From NCBI GenBank assembly GCA_029256185.1, contig JAQSYI010000054.1, positions 1 through 48,098 of the forward strand: a DNA stretch of 48,098 nt, written 5' to 3'. This stretch comes from Paenibacillaceae bacterium. GTDB lineage: Bacteria > Bacillota > Bacilli > Paenibacillales > NBRC-103111. This document shows positions 14,903 to 22,457 of this stretch, piece by piece (position 1 is the first letter of the stretch; every line of letters starts with the position of its first letter). Position numbers and translations under genes: made by a program. The notes under the pieces were generated by a model that saw only the letters and a list, made by a program, of their open reading frames with translations, ran no database searches and had not been told where the DNA came from.

Positions 14903-16156
14903 CTATAAAAGCACGCCTTGCCGTTCCAGTCTTTCCTTCAACTTCTCTACAGCGATATCCCCTGGTTCACAGCCGCTTTCCACCGCAATGGCTGCGGCTG
15001 TCCCGGCTGCTTCACCCATGGCTGTACAATTGCCTGTAACCCGGTAGGAGGCATGGGCTTCATACGTGCCGGAGATGCATCTGCCCGCCACCAGCAACCC
15101 GTTCACTCCCAGGGGTACCAGGCTCCGGTAGGGAATATGGTATGCCTTGGGATCATACACCTCCTGTCCCTCACTGTCCGGCTGATGGATATCGATGCCG
15201 AAGGCGCAGATGGCAATGCCGTCGGCGTACCGCCGCCCCTCAAGCAAATCCTCTAACGTAAGCGTATACTGCCCGTGGATCCGTCTGGTTTCCCGTACGC
15301 CTATTTGCGGTGCAATCTGTTCCAAGGTAACTCCTGCCAATTCAGGGATATAACTCCTGAACAGCTCATACGCCTCCATGATCTGCCGCCTGCCTGCAAT
15401 CTCCGCCTCAGTCATGTCCTTGTCATTCAGAGCCAGGGCGGAACGGACATGAGTCAGTTGGACAACCGCGGAGCGTTGGCCGGGAAACATCAGGATATAC
15501 GGACGGGTATAAGGAATCGCATAATCCAGTTGATGCCGCTCCACAGCCTTGACAATCAAATTGTACAAGTCGGTGGAACGCTGCTGCATAAAATCGATAT
15601 TGCCGATGCGGAACATCAGTGTCATTGGCTGGGTCAAACCGTCCTTTTCCCTGCCTATACTGAAGGAGGCTCCCGACATAGCCGCCACGTCTCCATCACC
15701 TGTGCAGTCAATGATCACCTTGGCCAGATAAGCCTGGCGTCCTGACTTGTTCTGAACAATAATTCCCTTCACAGAGCCAGCGTCGGTGATTGCCCCGCAA
15801 ATCTGCGTATGAAGCAGCAGTTCGACCCCAGCGCCTGTTGTCATCCGGTCCAGGACCAGCTTCATCTCCTCAAAGTTGAAGCAGATGCCGCTCCATCCCC
15901 CCCAGGCGTTCCTTGCCTTCAGACCTTCCACCAGTTCTTTAACAATGCCGCCTTTGCGGTTGGTATCGAACATGGGATTCACAAGGCCTGCAGTCCACAT
16001 GCCGCCCAGAAATCCGTATCTCTCCACCAGCAATGTCCGCATGCCATTCCTTGCTGCCGAGACGGCAGCCCCGATTCCGGCAGGCCCTCCCCCGGCGACG
16101 ATTACATCGTATTCACCGTTTACAGGAGTTTCCAGTGTTTCTGAGATGACTTTCAT
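14903..16156 (-). CDS. FAD-dependent oxidoreductase of the sugar-transport operon
   Basis: A 417-residue flavoprotein. The N-terminal Rossmann motif VIVAGGGPAGIGAAVSAARNG (around residues 18-38) binds FAD, followed by LVERYGFLGGMWTAGLVNP. A second conserved stretch, KVIIDCTGDGDVAAMSGA, and the late GLLVAGRCISGTYEAHASYR complete the FAD_oxidored (PF12831) pattern. Members are common beside sugar ABC transporters in Paenibacillus, but few have known substrates; oxidation of a sugar hydroxyl is an inference. ATG at 16156 is chosen because AGGAGGTG lies eight bases upstream. An in-frame start at 16192 would overlap the binding-protein gene. It is the last gene of the transporter operon. Confidence 0.88.
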   Translation of the reverse strand: MKVISETLETPVNGEYDVIVAGGGPAGIGAAVSAARNGMRTLLVERYGFLGGMWTAGLVNPMFDTNRKGGIVKELVEGLKARNAWGGWSGICFNFEEMKLVLDRMTTGAGVELLLHTQICGAITDAGSVKGIIVQNKSGRQAYLAKVIIDCTGDGDVAAMSGASFSIGREKDGLTQPMTLMFRIGNIDFMQQRSTDLYNLIVKAVERHQLDYAIPYTRPYILMFPGQRSAVVQLTHVRSALALNDKDMTEAEIAGRRQIMEAYELFRSYIPELAGVTLEQIAPQIGVRETRRIHGQYTLTLEDLLEGRRYADGIAICAFGIDIHQPDSEGQEVYDPKAYHIPYRSLVPLGVNGLLVAGRCISGTYEAHASYRVTGNCTAMGEAAGTAAAIAVESGCEPGDIAVEKLKERLERQGVLL

Positions 16157-16173
16157 CTGCGGAGCACCTCCTG

Positions 16174-17781
16174 TTATTTCAGTTCCTTCCATCTCTTGTA
16201 GCCATCCTCATAAATTTTGGTCATGTCTTCCATTCCCATTTTCTTCATGTTATTCAGGTAAGTATCCCAATTATCAAGCGGCTCCTGACCCAGGATGAAC
16301 TTGGCTTCCATCTGTGTAATATAGTTTTTCAAGTCGGCAGAGACGGTGTTGATCTTCTTGGTATCCTCCGGAGAGAAGCGGATATTGGGGAAGGACTCCT
16401 TCCAGTAAGGCTCATAGGCACTCTTGACTTCCTTGCGGATGAAAGCGTTGAGCGGGTCCTTCTGCTTCTCGGCATAGCTGCCGGGCCAGATTTCCGGTGT
16501 TCCCGTACCGGCATTGGGAGTACCGCTGGCTCTGAATTCCTCCGCGTTCTTGCCCTCCGGCGGAGCAACCCGCTCCCACTGGGTTTTGGAGCTGTCGCTC
16601 CACTTCCAATGCTTGTTCTCGATCCCGTTATGCATCATGATTGTGCCTTCCTCCGAGTACAGATAATCCACCCAACGGATTGTCGCTTCGGGGAACTTGT
16701 TGTTTTTGGAGATGGCAAAGGCTGTGCTGGCCACTTCGCTGGACTTTGGCCATACCTTCTTGCTGTTTACGGAGCTGGTGAGCGGCGGCAAAGCGGCATA
16801 CTTGTCATTGTCCTCGCTCTTGACCACCAGGAAGGGACCGGCGCTGAAGAACATGCCGACCCGGCCTTCATTGCCCTTGGCCGTCAACTGCTGCGCCGAT
16901 TGGGAAAAGGACTCCTCGTCCACCAGTTTTTCGCTGAACAGCTTCTTCATAAAGGCCAGATATTCCTTGTATTCCGTCTGGGCCGGCACGTAAACCACCT
17001 TGTCGTCCTTGGCCTCGACTTTATAGGTGGTATAACCAAAGGAGGTGAGCAGCGCATTGCGTAAGCCGCCGTCGAGGGAATCCTTGGAGAAGGACAACGG
17101 AATTTCATCGGCCTTGCCGTTGCGGTTGGGGTCTTGCTCCTTGAAGGCCTTCAGTACAGCATGCAATTCATCTGTGGTCTGCGGCATCTTCAGCCCCAGG
17201 TTGCTCAGCCACTCCTGATTGATCCAAATCTTGGTCGTCAAATTCATGGCCAGATCCGTGCCGCTGGGCAAGGAATAGATGTGATTGTCCAGACTGGTAA
17301 TCGACTTCTTGATTTCCGGATTATCCTGGAACAGCTTCTTCAGGTTGGGGGCATACTGGTCGATCAGCCCTTCCAGCGGAATCAGCAGCCCCTGGGCCCC
17401 GTAGATGGCTTCGTCATCGGCGGTAATGGAGCCTCTGCCGAAGAACACATCCGGAAGCTCATTGCTGGCGAACATGATGCTCTTCTTCTCGGTATAATTG
17501 CTGGACAGCGGCGTATCAAACGAAAAGGAAATACCTGTCATTTCCTCCAGCTTCACAAAAACATCCATCTTATCCCATGTAGGCTGGATGGCTGACTTAG
17601 GTCCCATCATTTTCAGCGTAATCTTATCGTTTACGATAGGAAACCCGGTCTTGTTGAAGTTGGCTACTTCTTTGGCTGAAGCAGACGGCTGAGCCTCCGC
17701 CTGCTGCTCCCCGTCCTTACCGCATGCGGCCAAGGACAATGCCAAGCCGCCTGCCAGAAGGATGCTGATCTGTTTTCTCAT
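16174..17781 (-). CDS. Extracellular sugar-binding lipoprotein (LplA-type)
   Basis: A 535-residue lipoprotein. The signal peptide ends in the lipobox LSLAAC with the lipidated Cys at residue 20, followed by an acidic, Ala/Ser-rich linker. The mature protein has the large family-1 solute-binding pattern of Paenibacillus LplA-like proteins (ELPDVFFGRGSITADDEAI, QGLLIPLEGLIDQYAPN, DNHIYSLPSG). It should capture oligosaccharides and hand them to the two permeases encoded just upstream. ATG 17781 has AGGGAGGT nine bases upstream. It lies 41 bases after the second permease stop and overlaps nothing. Confidence 0.93.
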   Translation of the reverse strand: MRKQISILLAGGLALSLAACGKDGEQQAEAQPSASAKEVANFNKTGFPIVNDKITLKMMGPKSAIQPTWDKMDVFVKLEEMTGISFSFDTPLSSNYTEKKSIMFASNELPDVFFGRGSITADDEAIYGAQGLLIPLEGLIDQYAPNLKKLFQDNPEIKKSITSLDNHIYSLPSGTDLAMNLTTKIWINQEWLSNLGLKMPQTTDELHAVLKAFKEQDPNRNGKADEIPLSFSKDSLDGGLRNALLTSFGYTTYKVEAKDDKVVYVPAQTEYKEYLAFMKKLFSEKLVDEESFSQSAQQLTAKGNEGRVGMFFSAGPFLVVKSEDNDKYAALPPLTSSVNSKKVWPKSSEVASTAFAISKNNKFPEATIRWVDYLYSEEGTIMMHNGIENKHWKWSDSSKTQWERVAPPEGKNAEEFRASGTPNAGTGTPEIWPGSYAEKQKDPLNAFIRKEVKSAYEPYWKESFPNIRFSPEDTKKINTVSADLKNYITQMEAKFILGQEPLDNWDTYLNNMKKMGMEDMTKIYEDGYKRWKELK

Positions 17782-17822
17782 CTCTAATGACCTCCCTGAA
17801 TTGTAAATTTGAATGCGCAACC

Positions 17823-18716
17823 TTAGCCTTTAATGGCTCCCACCATAATTCCCTGGACAAAATAGCGCTGCAAGAACGGATACACCGCAATGATGGGCAG
17901 GGTGGATACAATAATGACCGCATATTTGACCACCTCCGCAATTCTGGCCTGGGCCGCCATGGACTCCATATCAGAGCCGTTGCTCATCATATCGCTGGCA
18001 ACCTGCTGCTGCACAAGAATTTCACGCAGGATCAGCTGCAGCGGGTATTTGCCGCGGTCCGACAAATAGATCAAGGCGCTAAAGAAAGAGTTCCAATGGG
18101 CAACGCCGAAGAACAGGGCCATTACGGCAATAATGGGTGCGGACAGAGGTAGTACAATTGCAAAGAAAAGGCGCCAGTTGCTGCAGCCGTCCATCACAGC
18201 GGCCTCTTGCAGCTCGTGGGGAATATTGGATTGAAAGAAGGTTCGGGAGAGCACAATGTTCCACATGGAGGTCGCCCCCGGCAGCAGCATCACCCAGATG
18301 GTGTCTACCAAATGAAGATTTTTGACAACCAGATAGGTAGGAATCAGCCCGCCGCTGAAAAACATGGTGAAGGCGAACAGGGCAGTCAGAACATTCCTCC
18401 CCAGCATATCCCTCCTGGACAAGGCGTAGGCACAGGGCAACGTGACTGCCAGATTAATAAGGGTTCCCGCCAGGGTGTAAAAAATGGTGTTGCGGTAGCC
18501 CACCCACAACTCTCCGTGCTGAAGCACACGCCTGTAACCCTCGAAGGTAATTCCTTTTGGCAGGAGCCACATTTTACCCGAATTCACCAGATTGGGATCA
18601 CTGATGGAAGCGCTGACCACATAGATCATGGGATACAAAACAACGGCCAGCATCAGACTGAGCAAAGCAATATTGACGATATTAAAGATTCTGTCTTGGT
18701 AGGTTTCTTTAATCAA
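17823..18716 (-). CDS. Carbohydrate ABC transporter permease (YtcP/LplC-type)
   Basis: A 297-residue inner-membrane permease with six predicted helices. It has the start pattern IKETYQDRIFNIVNIALL of YtcP-type permeases, an EAA loop (ELQEAAVMDGCSNWRLFFAIVLP around 195-217) and the C-terminal KYAVIIVSTLPIIAVYPFLQRYFV segment ending in GAIKG. I choose TTG 18716 because GGAGGG lies just upstream and it gives the normal family length. An upstream frame to 18800 would overlap the LplB-type gene by 47 bases. It partners with the LplB-like permease. No ATPase is encoded, as usual when a shared MsmX-type ATPase serves several importers. Confidence 0.92.
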   Translation of the reverse strand: MIKETYQDRIFNIVNIALLSLMLAVVLYPMIYVVSASISDPNLVNSGKMWLLPKGITFEGYRRVLQHGELWVGYRNTIFYTLAGTLINLAVTLPCAYALSRRDMLGRNVLTALFAFTMFFSGGLIPTYLVVKNLHLVDTIWVMLLPGATSMWNIVLSRTFFQSNIPHELQEAAVMDGCSNWRLFFAIVLPLSAPIIAVMALFFGVAHWNSFFSALIYLSDRGKYPLQLILREILVQQQVASDMMSNGSDMESMAAQARIAEVVKYAVIIVSTLPIIAVYPFLQRYFVQGIMVGAIKG

Positions 18717-18753
18717 GCTTCTCCCTCCATCCGCCGGAAGATCCTCCAGGATC

Positions 18754-19704
18754 TTACCAAAGGCTGGTTTCATTGATTTTTTTGGATGTGTAATTGACAA
18801 TGATCAGCAGAATGAAGTTGATGACGGAGTTGAACAGACCCACTGCAGCGGAGAAGCTGTATTGGGCATTCAACAGGCCGCTCTTATAGACATAGGTGGA
18901 TATGACCTCGGATGCATCGGCATTCAGCGGATTCTGCATCAGGAACACCTTCTCAAAGCCTACGTTCATCACCTGGCCTACATTCATGATCAGCATGATG
19001 ATAATGGTGGGTGCAATCCCGGGAATGTTGATATGCACGATTTTGTGGAATCGGGTGGCCCCATCCATTGTGGCCGCTTCATATTGCTGCGGATCAATAC
19101 CCGCCAGGGCAGCCAGGAAGATAATGGCGCTCCATCCTGCATTCTGCCATACACCGGACAATACGTAGATGGGCTTGAACCATTGGGCGCTTTGCAGGAA
19201 ATCGATGGTTTGAAAGCCCAAAAACTTCAGCAAGTTATTGATAATTCCCGAGCCCGTGGACAAGAAGGCCATCAGCATGCCCACCAGCACAACCACGGAG
19301 ATGAAGTGGGGAGCGTAAGTGATAGTCTGTACCAGCCGTTTGAACTTGGTGCTGCGGACCTCATTTAACATAAGCGCCAGAATAATCGGGATAGGAAACC
19401 CTACTGCAAGGGACAGGAGACTGATGGTAACGGTGTTGCGGATGACCTGCCCAAAGTAGAAGCTGTCGAAGAAGCGTTCGAAGTGCTCCAAGCCTGCCCA
19501 GGGGCTGTTCCAGATTCCCAGTCCCGCATGAAAATCCTTGAAAGCAATAATTACCCCATACATGGGGACATAACAAAAAACAACAAAATAAATCAATGCG
19601 GGCAATACAAAAATGTACAATTGATAGTTTTGCAGCAGCTTTCTCCAACGTCCGGATCTTTTCCCGGCAAGTCCGATCACTGTGCTGGTTGGAATCGCTT
19701 CCAT
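18754..19704 (-). CDS. Carbohydrate ABC transporter permease (LplB-type)
   Basis: A 316-residue permease with an N-terminal helix (YIFVLPALIYFVVFCYVPMYG) and the conserved FKDFHAGLGIWNSPWAGLEHF segment of LplB-like proteins. The EAA loop PQQYEAATMDGATRFHKIVHI (around 206-226) contacts the ATPase. The C-terminus VNYTSKKINETSLW is typical of the family. ATG 19704 is chosen because AAGAGGTG lies eight bases upstream. It is the first gene of the operon (two permeases, binding protein, FAD oxidoreductase). A cre-like site lies 116 bases upstream, and the AraC membrane regulator is encoded just before it. Confidence 0.93.
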   Translation of the reverse strand: MEAIPTSTVIGLAGKRSGRWRKLLQNYQLYIFVLPALIYFVVFCYVPMYGVIIAFKDFHAGLGIWNSPWAGLEHFERFFDSFYFGQVIRNTVTISLLSLAVGFPIPIILALMLNEVRSTKFKRLVQTITYAPHFISVVVLVGMLMAFLSTGSGIINNLLKFLGFQTIDFLQSAQWFKPIYVLSGVWQNAGWSAIIFLAALAGIDPQQYEAATMDGATRFHKIVHINIPGIAPTIIIMLIMNVGQVMNVGFEKVFLMQNPLNADASEVISTYVYKSGLLNAQYSFSAAVGLFNSVINFILLIIVNYTSKKINETSLW

Positions 19705-20025
19705 TAATGCAGCACCTCTCTTTCTAATTTCGTACGCTGTGCCTGCTTGCCTTAAGAGATGCCCATGCAAGCCCTCCCTTCCGTAGTCCGTTCATCAGGG
19801 GATCCCGATCCCCTTTTAATGATGACGTTTACATCTGCTCCCCCGGATTTGCTTTCCCAAGGAACAGCTCCAGCTTACATCCCGGGTCCCGGGGTGTAAA
19901 TCTGTAGCTTTTGCACGGATATGGAAAAGTTGCGCTCTCTTCCTCAAGCAGGCATTCAGCGGGTGCTGCCCCCTGTTGGATTGTCAATTGGGGATTATTG
20001 TCCTGTCTGTTTGGTTCTTGCCTGC
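19705..20025. other. Regulatory region upstream of the sugar transporter operon
   Basis: About 320 bases between the AraC regulator stop and the LplB start. It holds a cre-like site (19820-19833), a perfect palindrome GGGGATC-CC-GATCCCC (19798-19813) followed by four T on the plus strand, and a near-perfect palindrome TACATCCCGGG-TC-CCGGGGTGTA (19876-19899). No convincing -35/-10 pair is visible on the minus strand, as expected for an activator-dependent promoter. Confidence 0.45.
19820..19833 (-). promoter_or_regulatory. cre-like (CcpA) site
   Basis: On the minus strand TGTAAACGTCATCA matches the catabolite-responsive-element consensus TGWAANCGNTNWCA at every position but one. It lies 116 bases upstream of the transporter operon, so glucose repression by CcpA is likely but inferred. 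Confidence 0.55.
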
Positions 20026-22311
20026 TCACTCTTCTGCATAAGATTGGCCTTTGGCGTACAGCCTCCGGTATTCCCCGGGAGTTACCCCCTCGGCGGCTTT
20101 GAATTTGTTGGTGAAGGTAGACGCATCCTTATAGCCCAACTCCTCGATCAGCTCTTTGATCGGCCTTTGCGTAGTAACCAGCAGCGTCTTCATGGCGCTC
20201 ATCCGCAGCCTCATAATATAATCCTTGAAGCCCTCGCCGGTCTGCTCCTTGAAGAAGCGGCTGAGATAATACGGGGAAATTCCGAACGCTTCGGCAACGG
20301 ATTCCAGGGAGATCTCATAGGAGGAGTAGTTGGCATTAATATGGTTGAGCAGCCCGGCCTTCAGCGTGGAGTGCTTATTGTCTTTGTGGCTGTTGATGTA
20401 TTCGCAGATGCGGTCGATCCAGTTGTCCAATTCCTCCTCCAGCTCCGCAAGGGATTGAAATTCCGCCAGCTTCTGCACATTTTCCTTCAGCAGCTCGGGA
20501 CAGAGTTCATTCATCAGCTTAATGATGGTATTGACAATATCATAAGCGATGCACTTGACCATGTATTTCGGCGCCGCGCCTGAGCTTATTTCCTTCAGTA
20601 TACAGGCAAGGGCATCCCGGGCTACTGTTGCGGAGCCCTGCTTCAGGCTCTGCAGGAGACGAAGCTGTTCCTTGGCAGGGTACAGAAGCTCTTGATCCGC
20701 AGGAAGCTCCTCATAGAGCATCACCTGCTTCCCGCTATCGCTGCCGCAAGCTATCTCAAACGCGGACAAGGCTTCAATATAAGCGTATTTAATCTGAACG
20801 GGCTGATCGTACAGCTTGCCTATTCCTGCGCAGATTTTATTCCCGTCCGAGTTCTCTCCGGAGATGTCGAAGAATGCTGCCAGCTGCTCCAGCCCGTCTC
20901 CCGCCTTCTCCCCGTCCAAGCCGATGATATAAGCTATCCCATGCCTGGCCGGATTGCCGGCGGCGAAGCCAGGAGAGCAGACATGCACCTCGGCCACCTT
21001 GGGGCATTGCTCCTGCAGCCATGCGGCAAGCTGCCCCGCCTCTCTGGCATGCACAGTTGTATAGCCCGCGACCGCTACAGTATACAGCCTGCTCTTAAGC
21101 ACCACTTGCGCATTCTCTGCCAAGCGGCGGTATTCTTCGGCATTCTCAATCTGTCCCTTCAGCAGACGGAGGAGAAACTGCTCCCGCGCGAGAGCCTTCT
21201 GGATATCCACCTGGTTCTCCAGCTCGATGCCCCTGTCGTACGCCTTCTCCAGGGTATGCCTGATCAGCTCCAGATCATCCCCCTTGCCGCTGCGCTGGTT
21301 CTGAGGCCACTTGCCTGCCACCAGCTTGGCCAGATTCTCAATCGGCCGGTAATTGCGGGCAGACAGCACAACCGTGAGCACGATTCCCAGCAGCACAATC
21401 AGGCCTGTGAGCACGAGCACAAAATTTCTCATGCTGCGCACCTTCCCCATGAACTGGGAGGAGCTGATCAGGGAAACGGCACGCCATTCGGTTTCCTCCG
21501 ATTTCACGTTCAGGAGGGAATACTCCGTATCACCGACTCGGATATTATAGATGCCCGTTTCGGTATATTGATGAAGCAAAGCACCCAATTCTTCGCTGTT
21601 AACCGGTGTGCCCGTCTGTTTCGTTACGAGAATCTGACCGGTATGGTCCAGAATGTATGCGCTTCCCTTAATATCGCCGAGAACATCCTGGATCAGATCA
21701 GCCATCGTCTGCTGCCGGATCAGGAACAGCAGCATTCCGTTGGCATAGGAGTTATTGGGCGGAATGGGGTACATGTACGTCAGGAAATAATCCTCGTCGA
21801 TGCCATTGATGCTGACCTTCTCAGCAGGCCGGACCACGACAGAGTTGATAGAATTAATATCTTCGATGAAATGCTCACTGGTCCAGGTGTCATATTTGTA
21901 TACCAGCTTGGTCAGTGTATCGATGGAGTGCATACCGCTTGAAGAATAAATGCGCTGGTCCCCCCGGTAATACAACAGGATCTCATTGATGAACACACTG
22001 TTCAGCCGGTACCGTTCCAGCTCTGTAACCACATCGGAGGTCTTGTAGCCGTCCTCCAGCACCCGGTAATAAGCCAACCGGGCATCGAGCGATATTCTTG
22101 CCGCCAGCTGCTGCTGCTCCTTCATTCTCATATTCATGGTAGCGTTCACCTGCTTCAGCTTGCTGATTCCCGAGGCCTCCACCTCGTGCTGAAGATTCAC
22201 CACGCTAAGCTTATACAAGACAACTCCCATAATTGCAGTGGGTATTGCCAGCACAAATATGTACGAAAAGACAAATTTCTTGAACAAGGACGCTTTCCAC
22301 TTGTGTTTCAT
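20026..22311 (-). CDS. Membrane-spanning AraC-family transcriptional regulator
   Basis: A 761-residue one-component regulator. TM1 (about 14-36) and TM2 (about 292-315) flank an extracellular sensor of Cache type. A cytoplasmic helical region follows (about 330-640). The C-terminal AraC double helix-turn-helix (about 655-755) shows LESVAEAFGISPYYLSRFFKEQTG and IKELIEELGYKDASTFTNKFK. Such proteins usually sit beside and control LplABC-type transport operons, as here. Start ATG 22311 gives KHKW basic residues before TM1. An ATG four codons upstream is also possible; the ribosome binding site (GGGGGA or AAGGAA) does not decide clearly. An extended -10 promoter lies at 22361-22369. Confidence 0.9.
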   Translation of the reverse strand: MKHKWKASLFKKFVFSYIFVLAIPTAIMGVVLYKLSVVNLQHEVEASGISKLKQVNATMNMRMKEQQQLAARISLDARLAYYRVLEDGYKTSDVVTELERYRLNSVFINEILLYYRGDQRIYSSSGMHSIDTLTKLVYKYDTWTSEHFIEDINSINSVVVRPAEKVSINGIDEDYFLTYMYPIPPNNSYANGMLLFLIRQQTMADLIQDVLGDIKGSAYILDHTGQILVTKQTGTPVNSEELGALLHQYTETGIYNIRVGDTEYSLLNVKSEETEWRAVSLISSSQFMGKVRSMRNFVLVLTGLIVLLGIVLTVVLSARNYRPIENLAKLVAGKWPQNQRSGKGDDLELIRHTLEKAYDRGIELENQVDIQKALAREQFLLRLLKGQIENAEEYRRLAENAQVVLKSRLYTVAVAGYTTVHAREAGQLAAWLQEQCPKVAEVHVCSPGFAAGNPARHGIAYIIGLDGEKAGDGLEQLAAFFDISGENSDGNKICAGIGKLYDQPVQIKYAYIEALSAFEIACGSDSGKQVMLYEELPADQELLYPAKEQLRLLQSLKQGSATVARDALACILKEISSGAAPKYMVKCIAYDIVNTIIKLMNELCPELLKENVQKLAEFQSLAELEEELDNWIDRICEYINSHKDNKHSTLKAGLLNHINANYSSYEISLESVAEAFGISPYYLSRFFKEQTGEGFKDYIMRLRMSAMKTLLVTTQRPIKELIEELGYKDASTFTNKFKAAEGVTPGEYRRLYAKGQSYAEE

Positions 22312-22360
22312 GCCATCCCCCATTTCCTTCGCATGATGCCGGCGGGCGGTCTATTGATCG

Positions 22361-22369
22361 ATTATACCA
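22361..22369 (-). promoter_or_regulatory. Extended -10 promoter of the AraC regulator gene
   Basis: The minus strand reads TGGTATAAT: a perfect -10 box with the upstream TG of extended -10 promoters, 50 bases before the start codon. No good -35 box is seen 17 bases upstream, which fits the extended -10 class. Confidence 0.55.
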
Positions 22370-22457
22370 TAACGGAAAGGAATATTGGTTTGCGAAAAAG
22401 GGATCAAAAACGGATTGCTTCATCCGCCCTTGACCCTTCCTGATAGGTAAATGTGCG

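Noticed and set aside
19829..20029. A 66-residue minus-strand frame beginning with GTG overlapping the AraC regulator stop
   Set aside because: No ribosome binding site of its own beyond coupling, no recognisable motif, and it covers the palindromes of the transporter control region.
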